Source of the DNA: Dickeya chrysanthemi NCPPB 402
Lineage (GTDB): Bacteria > Pseudomonadota > Gammaproteobacteria > Enterobacterales > Enterobacteriaceae
Assembly: GCF_000406105.1 (NCBI RefSeq)
Contig: NZ_CM001974.1
Location: forward strand, 2,327,171 to 2,391,170
DNA length: 64,000 nt
Direction of reading: 5' to 3'
The notes under the pieces are model-generated. The model was not told the origin of the DNA. It worked only from the letters and a program-made list of their open reading frames with translations, and did no database searches. Positions 10,966 through 20,900 of the stretch are shown piece after piece (position 1 is the stretch's first letter; every line of letters starts with the position of its first letter). The position numbers and the translations under genes are program-made.

Positions 10966-12294
10966 CTACACTCCCAGCCAGACGCGCAGCGCTGACCACG
11001 GTTTACGCAACAGCCAGGCAATCAGCACGGTGCGTTCGCCATAAATCTTAGCGCTGCCTTTAAGGCCAATTTGCACCAGCGCCTCCTGTTGCTGAAAACG
11101 CGCACGCAGCTTGTACGCCATCATGTTGTCCGGCGTTAATGTCGCCCGGTAACCGATCTGTTGCAGTTCCGCTGGCTGCGATCTATCCGGCGCGACATTC
11201 AGGAACAGCCGCACCTCTGCGCCGGGCGACAACGCAATGGCGTCCGCCGCAGGCAACAGGATTTCAAGCTCGCTTTCCTGCGGGTCCGCTACTTGCATAA
11301 TGCGCTCCCCGACTGAAACCGGGCGCCCCAGCAGATCGCTGACGTCATCAAAAATAGCCACGCCGTCGCGCGGGGCGCTGAGTTCAGTACGCGCCAGTTG
11401 CGCTTGCAGGAAGGCCATCTCCGCACGCCCCTGTTCACGGCGGCTGGCCAGTACCGCCAGTTGCGCTTTGGCATCGGCGTCGCTCAGCGCCAACTGCTGC
11501 GCCTGACGATACTCGGCGTCACGGGCGGCGAATTGCTGACGCGCACTCTCCAGTTGGTTTTGCAACTCACGGGAATCGAGGCGCAGCAGCACTTGTCCGC
11601 GAGTCACCGGCTGATTAGGACGCGCTACAATCTCGTCGATCACCCCCGCCAGCGGGGCGCGCACCAGCGCCGGGCGATGCGCCACCACTTCAGCCGGGGC
11701 AATCACCGACTGGCGCACCGGGATCAACATGATGGCGACCAGCAATGCCAGCCCCGCCATGACCCAACGGCGGTTAGGGCGCGGACGACGCAGGCGGCGG
11801 CTGGCGGTCAGGCTGCGCCAGGCGTGGCCGTAAGCGCCTGCCAGTTCGTTTAGCAGCCGTAATTCGTTCTCTTGCCACGGCGAGTCGCGCAGCAGCAGCA
11901 GCGCCAGATCATCCGCGCCCGCCAGCGGCAACCACAGGCCATGCGGCGGCAGGTACTCCTGCCATAGCGCCCTGTCCCCGGCATCAAGCTGGTCGGCGTC
12001 CAGCCGCTGCGGTTGCCGGTATTGCCGCCACTGTCGGCACCAGCGCACCATTTCACGGCACAACGGCGCATGGCTATCCAGCGTAACGAGACCGGAAGCG
12101 GCGCGCAGCAAGTCGCCGTCTCCCTGCCACAACAGCGCCTGACGGTATGGCAGCAGGCGATGGGTTTCATTGACCATAAAGAACGCCAGTTCGTCAGCGC
12201 TCTCCTGCTCACGTGCGCGCGCCTGCAAACGCAGCAGTTCGCCAAGCAGGCGCAGGCGCGCGTCATTATCCGGCGGAGGCGAATTACTGTGCAT
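10966..12294 (-). CDS. GAF-like domain / HlyD-family membrane fusion protein
   Basis: This 442-residue protein has a cytoplasmic N-terminal region (about 20-165) that looks GAF-like (ELAFFMVNETHRLLPYRQA, LWLPLAGADDLALLLL). One transmembrane helix follows (about 180-197, WVMAGLALLVAIMLIPV). The periplasmic HlyD part has a lipoyl half (VRAPLAGVIDEIVARPNQPV), a coiled coil (about 250-310), the second lipoyl half (LSAPRDGVAIFDD) and a beta-barrel region. The gene lies six bases upstream of the M50-HlyD gene and overlaps the preceding HlyD gene by 11 bases. It probably spans the periplasm with the TolC-like protein; the cytoplasmic domain could sense or recruit. Function is inferred from context. 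Confidence 0.8.
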   Translation of the reverse strand: MHSNSPPPDNDARLRLLGELLRLQARAREQESADELAFFMVNETHRLLPYRQALLWQGDGDLLRAASGLVTLDSHAPLCREMVRWCRQWRQYRQPQRLDADQLDAGDRALWQEYLPPHGLWLPLAGADDLALLLLRDSPWQENELRLLNELAGAYGHAWRSLTASRRLRRPRPNRRWVMAGLALLVAIMLIPVRQSVIAPAEVVAHRPALVRAPLAGVIDEIVARPNQPVTRGQVLLRLDSRELQNQLESARQQFAARDAEYRQAQQLALSDADAKAQLAVLASRREQGRAEMAFLQAQLARTELSAPRDGVAIFDDVSDLLGRPVSVGERIMQVADPQESELEILLPAADAIALSPGAEVRLFLNVAPDRSQPAELQQIGYRATLTPDNMMAYKLRARFQQQEALVQIGLKGSAKIYGERTVLIAWLLRKPWSALRVWLGV

Positions 12295-13075
12295 GATTAA
12301 CCGCGTCGTCCTGAAGGGGGTTGTCCGGTGCCGCCGGCGCGCTGAAATGCGCCACGCCGCTCATCCCCGGCAACAAGCCGTCGTCGTGACCGGCGATTTG
12401 CCCAAACACTTTAACCGACTGGCTCACCGCATCGACCGATGAAGAAAGGCGGGAGATTTTCGCCGGGTAGCGCTGCCCGGTTTCATCCAGCGCCACGCTA
12501 AACGGCGTATCGGCGCGCAACCAGCGCAGCCAGCGCGACGGCACAATCATCTCCAGTTCAAAGGCGCTGTCGTCGTAAAGCGACAGCAACGGCTTGCCTT
12601 CCGGCACCGTTTCCCAGTTACGCACCAGCGTTTCGGTCACGCGTCCGGAAAACGGCGCTTTGATGTCGCAGCGCTCCAGCATGGCGCGGTTTACGCCGCT
12701 TTCGGCCAGCGCCATGCTCACTGCCGAACGCGCCTGTTCCACATCAGAGACGCTGATCGAGTTCAGCTTGTCGAGGCGGTTGGCAATCTCCAGTTTTTTG
12801 CGCGCCGCCTGTTCGCTGGCGCTGGCGTAATTCAGTTTCTCTTTTAGCACCGCACAGTCAAAACTCAGCAGTACCTGCCCCTGCTTAACGCGGTCGCCCT
12901 CTTTGACGGCCAGATGGGTGATGCGTGCCGTAATACCGCTGGAAAGCGTGGTCTGGCGCACCGCGCTCAGTTGCACGCGCACCGGTTCTTGCTGCGCCGA
13001 CTGCGCCAGCGCACGGTCGGCAAAGACCATCATCAGCGCCAGCAGCAGCGGTTTGGCAACCCTGCATCGCTTCAT
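12284..13075 (-). CDS. Periplasmic adaptor subunit, HlyD/AcrA-like
   Basis: The 263-residue product has a cleavable-looking signal peptide (LLLALMMVFADRALAQSA). A split lipoyl domain (ARITHLAVKEGDRVKQGQVL and IKAPFSGRVTETLV) flanks a short coiled coil, and a beta-barrel domain follows. It lacks a transmembrane anchor other than the signal. It overlaps the TolC-like gene by 4 bases (ATGA) and the GAF-HlyD gene by 11, so the three are translationally coupled. It most likely links the outer-membrane channel to the inner-membrane HlyD proteins of the same module. Confidence 0.82.
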   Translation of the reverse strand: MKRCRVAKPLLLALMMVFADRALAQSAQQEPVRVQLSAVRQTTLSSGITARITHLAVKEGDRVKQGQVLLSFDCAVLKEKLNYASASEQAARKKLEIANRLDKLNSISVSDVEQARSAVSMALAESGVNRAMLERCDIKAPFSGRVTETLVRNWETVPEGKPLLSLYDDSAFELEMIVPSRWLRWLRADTPFSVALDETGQRYPAKISRLSSSVDAVSQSVKVFGQIAGHDDGLLPGMSGVAHFSAPAAPDNPLQDDAVNHAQ

Positions 13076-14904
13076 TGCACGCCTCCGGAAAGCGAGTTCA
13101 GGCTGTTCCAGTTATCGGATGATACCTGATACGGCTGTGGTTTCGCGGCCGCCGGTAGCGGTTTCACCGGTGCCGTGTCGGCAAGCGGAGTGCCGTTCAG
13201 CGCAGCAGCGTTCGGTACAACAGCGTTCGGTACAACAGCGTTCGGTACAACAGACTGCACGGCGCTGACCTGACGAACGGGTGCCGTCGGCACGCTCTGT
13301 GTCGGCGCGGGCGGTGTGGAGGCAGGGAGTGTCGGCAGCGTCACCGCACCGCTTTCAATCTGCTGGTTGGCGCGGGCAATGGTGTTGCTCAGCGCGGCCA
13401 GACTGATATCGCCGACGCGATCCGGCAACATATCCAGACCGGACGCCTGATATACGCTGCCCAGCGCATTCTGCATTGCCGCATAGCTGCGGTCACGGGC
13501 GCGGGTGGTGAGGATAGTTTCGGTGCTGACGCGCACCTGCTCCATTTGCGTCGCCGCCTGATTGTGGTAGTTGAGCGCGGTCTGGCGATAAATTCCCTGT
13601 TGAATACGCGCCAGTTCCTGATAACGGTTAAACATCTGCACGCTGCTCTGGTACTCCTGCCAGGCGATGTTAACCTGCGCCAGCACGGCCATACGCATCG
13701 CCTGACGGCGGGTTTCCGCCAGCGCCTGTGCTGATTCACCGGCGCGTTTTACCGACGACCAGGCGAAGACATTCAACAGGTTGCCGCTGACCTGCATCCC
13801 GGCGCTGGCCCAACTGTGGTTGACCAGATAGCTGTTGCTGTCGCCGTTGATACCGGCAAACAGGTTAACGCCCGGCAACAGACGCAGCAGCGAACGGCGG
13901 GTTTCCAGCACGGCGTTGCGCGCCTGGTAGCTTTCTTCACGAATTTCCGGGCGGCGCACCATCGAGACATTTTCCAGCTCGCCCAGCGTATAACGCATTT
14001 TCGGTGTATTCAGGCTGTTCTCGTCCGGCACCACCAGGCTGAAGTCGCTGGCGGGCGGCAGGTTCATCAACGCGGCCAGACGCGATTTCGCCAGCGCCAA
14101 ATCGCTGTCGACCACCTCCAATTGACGCACCATTTCCAGCATGTTTTTCTGGAAGCGCAGCGCTTCCACCGGTGCCAGCAGGCGTTCGCGCTCGGTCTGA
14201 CGCGCATACTCCAGCGACTGACGCGCCTCACTCAGGGCGCGGGTCACTTCCGGTTTCAGGCGTTGCGCGGTCGCCGCTTCCCAGTAGGCCGTGCGGACCT
14301 GCCGGGTAATATCCGCCACCACTTTGCGGCGGCGTTCTTCAGCGGCGAGGGTTTTGTTCGCCTGCATACGTGCATTCACATAGCTAATGCCGAAGTCGAG
14401 CACGTTCCAGCTCAGGGTTAAATCACCGTTGCGCGAGTTTTGATCCTGACTGGTCGATGCCTCCAGAGACTGTCGTCCGGTGGTAATCGACTGGCTGCTG
14501 GACGCGGCGACATTATCGCGGGTTTGTAATCCGGCGCGCGCCGCCAGTTTCGGCAGCATATCCAGCCGCGCCACGTCGTGCAGGTCGTCTTCCATCGCCT
14601 GTTCCATCAACGCCACGCGCTGCGACAAGTTGTATTTCAGCGCGCGGGCAATCGCTTCATCCAGCGTGATAGTGCCGCGTACCGGTTCCTGATCGGCGAA
14701 CATCCGGCTGCGATCGCTCATCGCTTGCGCCACCTGCTCCTGCGCCGTCATCGGTTCCGGCGCCACCGCGCACCCGGCCAGCAAGGCGCAGGCCAGCGCA
14801 ATCGACAGGCTAAGCCGACGCGGCGCGCTAATGGCCCCCATCGGGGAAACGTGTGTCGGGGTCAATCCCATCGTTTTGAATGTCGTCATGTTGAATGTCG
14901 TCAT
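13072..14904 (-). CDS. TolC-family outer-membrane efflux lipoprotein
   Basis: TolC-like proteins form trimeric outer-membrane tunnels. The 610-residue protein has a signal sequence with lipobox (ALLAGC; cysteine near residue 45) and two repeats of long helices and strands typical of the family (ITLDEAIARALKYNLSQRVAL; VRRPEIREESYQARNAVLE). It adds an unusual C-terminal Pro/Ala/Val-rich tail of about 100 residues containing VVPNA three times, encoded by a 15-bp triplication. The start is uncertain: the first codons are a perfect 15-bp duplication (MTTFN MTTFK) and no good Shine-Dalgarno precedes 14904; ATG 14889 is an alternative. It follows the giant LEPR gene by 21 bp. Confidence 0.85.
   Translation of the reverse strand: MTTFNMTTFKTMGLTPTHVSPMGAISAPRRLSLSIALACALLAGCAVAPEPMTAQEQVAQAMSDRSRMFADQEPVRGTITLDEAIARALKYNLSQRVALMEQAMEDDLHDVARLDMLPKLAARAGLQTRDNVAASSSQSITTGRQSLEASTSQDQNSRNGDLTLSWNVLDFGISYVNARMQANKTLAAEERRRKVVADITRQVRTAYWEAATAQRLKPEVTRALSEARQSLEYARQTERERLLAPVEALRFQKNMLEMVRQLEVVDSDLALAKSRLAALMNLPPASDFSLVVPDENSLNTPKMRYTLGELENVSMVRRPEIREESYQARNAVLETRRSLLRLLPGVNLFAGINGDSNSYLVNHSWASAGMQVSGNLLNVFAWSSVKRAGESAQALAETRRQAMRMAVLAQVNIAWQEYQSSVQMFNRYQELARIQQGIYRQTALNYHNQAATQMEQVRVSTETILTTRARDRSYAAMQNALGSVYQASGLDMLPDRVGDISLAALSNTIARANQQIESGAVTLPTLPASTPPAPTQSVPTAPVRQVSAVQSVVPNAVVPNAVVPNAAALNGTPLADTAPVKPLPAAAKPQPYQVSSDNWNSLNSLSGGVQ
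13206..13250. repeat. 15-bp tandem triplication in the TolC-like gene
   Basis: CAGCGTTCGGTACAA occurs three times without change. It is in frame and encodes VVPNA repeats in the C-terminal tail. Confidence 0.97.
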
Positions 14905-14905
14905 G
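14876..14905. repeat. 15-bp tandem duplication at the TolC-like start codon
   Basis: TTGAATGTCGTCATG occurs twice. On the minus strand it duplicates the start codon and the next four codons (MTTFN/MTTFK). Confidence 0.95.
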
Positions 14906-14925
14906 TTTAAAAAGTGTTATCCCTG

Positions 14926-17900
14926 TTAATCGCGCGCCAGTGCGGTCAGCGCCTGAAGCAAATCGTCACTGTCGCCGCGCAGCGCGGCCAGCGAGTGTGA
15001 AAGACCCGGATTAAAGGCCGGTGCATCGGCTGGCGTAGCACGCGGCGTCACGGCAGCGGCATCGCCCGCCGCCACCGCGCGTTCAGTCGCGCTTTCCGTT
15101 ATGGTTGTTGCCGAGGTATCCGCGGTGGTGCCGTTCACCTCGGCGGTGGTGAGCAGGCGGCCATCACGCAGCGTCAGCACCAGTGCCGGCGCGCCATCGG
15201 CACGCTGCAAACGCAGTTGAATCTGTCCGCTACGCGCCGCATCGGCACTGATGATGCGCAGTTCGCCCTGCCGGGCGTCGAACTGAATCCATGTCGGTAA
15301 TGGTCGCCCGTTCGCCAGTTGCGCCGCGACAAAACCGACGCCGGCCTGCAACCCCTGCGGCAGGCGGAACACCAACCGGCCGTCGCCGTTGTCCTGCCAG
15401 ACGCCGGACCAGGCGGTGGTGCGCGTCAGTCGTTCGCCGTCGGCTGAAGCTACGGCGACGCTCAGCCGTTCCAGCGGCGGCATCAGGTTCGTCATCACCG
15501 GCGCCAGCGCCCACGGTGCCTCCTGATAATTCAGTGCGCCGCTGGCCAGCACTGCGCCACCGGTGGCGGCAACGGTGTTATACGCGACGCCATCCGGCGT
15601 ATCGGCAGGTGCGCCGGAGACGCCCGGTATCGCGTCGGGACGCAACGGCGACGCCTCCATCGGCAAGAAACGCTCGTCGTCGCGGCTTGCCTGTCCGGTA
15701 AACGCCGCGGTCAGCGGCAGAATCACCGGATCTGGGCCGTTACTGTTATTGTTATTGCTATTGGTATCGCCGTTATCGTTATTGCTGCCGGCGTTGCCGT
15801 CCGTCGGGGGCGGGGTTATGTTCAGCACTAGCTGACGGCTGGTGCCGGCGCCCCAGATGTCGGTGGCGGTAATCACCAGGCTATAACGGCCAACGGCCAG
15901 GTTGCCGCTCAGCGTATGGTTATCCGCATCAAAACGCAGACCGTCCGGCAGACCGGTTACCTGCCAATTCAGCGCGTCGCCCTCGGCATCGTTAAACAGG
16001 CTGTCCGCCAGCGTGATGTTTACCGGTTCGCCGACCGTCCGCGTGAAGGTGGTGTCGCCCTCGCCCGCCTGCGGCGCAGTATTAACCCGAAGCGACAACG
16101 TGCGACCGGCACTGGCGCTATCACCGTCGGTCACGGTGATGGTCAGGGTGTAAAGTCCGGCGGTGTCGGCGACGCCGCTGAGGGTGCGGCTGGCGGCGTC
16201 AAAGCGGTAACCGGCGGGCAACCCGCTGATGGCCCAGTTCAGATTGTCGCCGTCGGCATCGCTGAACAGACCCGCCGGCAACGTCAGACTGATCGGCGCG
16301 CCGACGGTGGCGATGATCGGCTGGAGAGCGCCGTCGCTCGCCTGCGGCGCATGGTTGATGGTCAGGCTGCGTTGCCAGTCGCCGCTGGTCAGTTGGCCGT
16401 CGCTGGCGCTGACCGACAGCGTAACCGGGTTGGCGGTGTCGAGGTTGGTATTGCTGTAAGTCAGGCTGGCGAGCACATTATTGGCGGTGGCGGTGGTAAC
16501 GCCATCAGCAAAGGTGATGCTCAGCACGCCGCCCTGCTGGGTGAAGCGACCGACGACGACCCCGTTATCCCGCAGTTGGCCGTCATCGCCGAAGGTAAGC
16601 CGGCTGTCTGCACGCAAGGCAAAACGGCCCAGCCCGCTGCTATCTTTCACCGTAATGCCGGCACCGCCGTAGTTGCCCAGTCCGTTGTTCAGGACATCCA
16701 GCCCTTGATCAGACAGGACAAGCCCGCCGGTAAAGGCGAGGTCGGCGCCGCTGCCAACGGTGTAGCGCAGTTCATCGGACGCCGGAATAAAACTAACGAT
16801 CTGGCTGCCGCTGACAAGCAGCGCCCCATCGCGGGTGGCTTGAATGGCGGTGGCGCCGCTGAGCGCCGCATAGTCGGCGCTGCGGTAGGTGTTCGCAAGC
16901 GAGAGCACGCCCGCGCTGCTGATGCGGTAGACCTGTACGTCGCCATCGTTGTGCAATACATACAGTGGGTCCTGCGCCGGAGACAGCGTCAGCGCATTGA
17001 CTGCGCCGATATTCTCCAGCGTATCGACGTGCAGCAGTTTGCCGGTGGTGTGGTTGAAAGCGTAAATATTGAGATTGCCGCCGTTAACCACATAGATTTG
17101 GCTGCCATCATCACTGACGGTGATCCGGGTCGGCGCGCGGAGATCCATGATGGCGCCGCTGGCATCAGCTTCGCCGTCATGCAGCACGCTGACAAATGCC
17201 AGTGTGCCGTCTGACTGGCGTTGATAGACAATCAGTGAATTCGGGAACTGACCGGAAACCGGATCGGTAATCACGTAGAGATAGTCGCCTTTGGCCGTCA
17301 GCGCCACTGGCGAGAACAGACGCGGCTCTTCCCAGGCATCATAGCCAATCTCCTGTAACACGTTCAGCGTGCCGCTGGTGACGTCGCGGCTGAACACCTT
17401 GATTCCGAAGGCGGAATCAAGCGCATAAACGGTAGCGCCATCGGCCGAGACCTGCACCCCGGAAACACCCCATACTTCATAACTGCCTTGCAATGTCGGT
17501 TGACCGTCACGGGTTAGGCTGAAGACCGACAACGTGTCGCCGCCCGCAACCAGCATCATCAGGCCATCATCGGTCAGGGTAATGCTGCCGATAGCGCCCA
17601 GACCGGTGGCGATATTGCTCACCCAGCTCAGTTTCCCCGTCGCCGGATCACGGCTAAACAGCGCGATCATGCCGCTACCGTCGGTGACATACAGGGTGGT
17701 GCCGTCGGCCGAGAGCATCGAGTGCGTTATCGCCCCCAGCCCGCTGACGGCGCTCAGGCTGTCGGCCTGTTCCAGCAGATTGTTTTCCGGCGCCGTCAGC
17801 CGCGGCGGCATATTTTCCGCCTGCAAGGTAATGGTAGAGCGGATATCCAGCGTGCTGTTGTCGTTGCCGCCCTGCGCCGTACCGCCGCTGTCGCGTACCT

Positions 17901-20900
17901 GGGTTAGCGTTACCTGCCGCGTGCCGCTATGCGCATCGCTGTTGCCGTAAGCGATGCCCTCCACCAGCGTTTGCGCCGCAGTGCTGGTCATGCCGTTAAG
18001 GCTGGAAATCGATACCGTCGCCACGCCATCCGTGACCGAGACGTTAATCACCAGGCTATTGTTGGTGATCACGCGCACGCCGTCTGCCAGCGTGACCGTT
18101 TTACCGTCGATCACCAGATAGTCGTTTTCACCACGCACTAGCCCGGCAACGGTCAGCGTCAAACCGAGGATGTTCTGGCCGGGTTCAACGGTGTCGATAA
18201 CGGTGTTGCTAAATACCTTTACGGTGGTGGTGTTATCGCGCCAGGTCGGGTTGGTGCTCTGGCTGTTGAGGGTCGGCGCGTCATTAACCGGGGTAACGTT
18301 TACCGTTATCAACTGATCGGTGGTGACGTATTGATCACGGAAACTCACCACCATGTTCAGGCTGGCCGGTGGGGTGTGGCTGGTACTCCGCCAACTGATC
18401 TGATGCAGTACCTGCCTGGCGACGGCACGGGTGACATCGGCAGTGAAGGTGACGGTCAGTCGCCCGTCGGTCTGCGTGACGGTGGCAATCGCCGTGCCGT
18501 TCAGCGCAATCACACCGTTATTCAGGGTCAGGCCGTTGCCTTCCGCCAGGCTGTAAGTGTCATCGGCACTGGCGCTGCCCTCGCGTGCGATGATGATGCT
18601 CGCACCGTTATAGTTGCCGGCACCATTGTTCAGCCGGTCATAATCCATATCGGACAGTACTATCTGACTGGCCAGTTGGGTACGGCTTCCTTCCGTCCAG
18701 TCGGCCTGAACGAGCCCGGCGTCGCCGCTAAACAGGCGTAAGCCGGTTGAATAGTAACGCGAGCCGCCATAAATCGATTTGCCATCCGCGGAGGTGACCA
18801 CCACCAACATGGCACCAGCACCGTTTAACGAGGAGCGCAGCGTCAGGTTGCCCTGCTCGCCCACCTGGTAAACCGCAAACCGACCGCTGTTACTGCCCAC
18901 ATATAACGCAGAACCATCGGCGGACAGCGTGGCGGACATCGGGAAGACGTTGCCTATTTCACTGGAAATATTGCGCGACGACACCAGACTGACACGGTTA
19001 CTGCCCGCATCATAATGCAGCACCGTCAGATAGTTACTGTTGCCGGTCACCACGTAGATGTAACCCTCGGAGACCGCCATCGATATCACGATGCCCGCGT
19101 TTAGCCCGCCGCTTGCCGCAAGCGTACCCACGCTGGTGCCGACGCCATGGTTATCGGTCCAGGTCAGTGCCGTACCGGAACGCGATAACGTCCCTTGTGC
19201 GCTCAATACGCCATTGCCGTCAACGGCGTAGACAGACAAATTGCCGCTGCCGCCCAACACATAAACCTGGTTCTGATCGACCGAGATCGACTGCGCGTTA
19301 CTCAGCCCGGTAAAGCTTTGCTGTGCAGTTAACATCCCCTGAGTATCGCGGCTGTAGCGATACAAGCCGGTGGCCGTCATGGCGTAGACGCTGTTACCGT
19401 CGCCGGCGATCGCCACTTTCACCACCGGGGCGCTGACCAGCTCGCTATCAATCAGCGTTAATGCGCCGTCAGCGCCGATACTGAATGCCTGCAATACCGC
19501 GTTGTTTTGACTGTTGCTGCCGGAAAGATACAGGGTGTTGCCATCGGCGGAGAACGCCACGGCGGTCATGCCCCGCAGGCCATCGATTTCAATCCCGTTA
19601 TTGTCGTTACCATCATTGCTGGTGCCCTGGGTGTAAGACTTTAACAGCGTCAGCTCACCACTACGGCTATCACGGCTATACAAATTGACGTAAATCGTCC
19701 CGGTGTAGTTAGCGCCGGTGCCGCCCACCACCGCCAGCATCCCGCCGTCTGCCGACAGCGCGATATTGTCGACATAATAGCTGTAGCCGCTCAGACCACC
19801 CTGACTGGTATAGCTCAGAGAACTGGCGTCCGGTTGCAGTACCGGCGCGCGATTCGCGGCTTCATCCGCGGTAATCACCCGCAAGGTGACGGATAATGTG
19901 GTGGTTGCGTTTGACGCATCGGTCACCGTAATGGTGACCGCGCCATTACTCAGCGCCGTGGCGGTGCCGCTAATGGTCAACGTGTCGGCATCGAAACGCA
20001 GCCCCGCCGGCAGCCCGCTGACCTGCCAGCGCAGATTGTCGCCATAGATACTGTCGGCATCATGGAACATGCCGGCATCCAGCGTCAGGCTATAGGTTTC
20101 GTTAATCACCGCCGAGGTAAAGGCCGTCGGCGCGGTTGCACTCGCCGCCGGCGCACGGTTGTCAATCTGATTCACCGTCAGTTCCAGCGTGGTGCTGGCG
20201 CTTGCGCCCGAGGTATCCGTCACGGTGATGGTCAGGGTTCTCGTGCCGGTGACGGTAGTTGAGCCGGAGAGGGTGCGGGTTTCGGGATCAAAACGCAGTC
20301 CGTCCGGCAACCCGGTGACCGACCAGTTGAGGTTATCGCCGTTGGCATCGTTAAACAGCGCAGGCAAGGTGACGCGGTAAGCCGTCTCCGACGTCGCGAC
20401 AGGCAAGGTATAGCTGCCCGCCACGCCGTCATTACGCACCGGCCCCTGGTTGACTCGCACGGCAACCGTCTGCGGCTGACTGTTCAGTTCGCCATCATTC
20501 ACCACCACCGTCAGCGTCACCCGTGCGCTACTGACGCCGGTGCTGGCCCACAGTATCTGATGCAATACCGGATTTGCCGTAGCGGTGCTGACATCGGCGG
20601 TAAAACTGAGGGTTACGCGGTTGCCGTTGGTGACAAAACCGCCAATCACGGTATCGTTTAACAGTAACTGGTTGCCATTGACGCTGAGCCCGTTAGCGGC
20701 CTGAAACGTAAACTGGTTATTGCTGCCCTCACTGGCGGTAATGGTAATCGTGGTGCCAGCGTAGTTGCCTGCTCCGCTGTTGAGTACATCGGCATTGCTG
20801 TCTGCCAGCGTCAGCGTTTCCGTCACGGCAATCGCATCCGCTCCGACGGTATACGTCAGCTCAGAACTGTAACGCTCGATGCTGTTACCGCCCACCACCA

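Noticed and set aside
15916..17214. Long plus-strand open frame of 432 codons within the giant gene
   Set aside because: It is antisense to a clearly coding, repeat-structured gene and has low-complexity composition; it is a shadow frame from high GC content.
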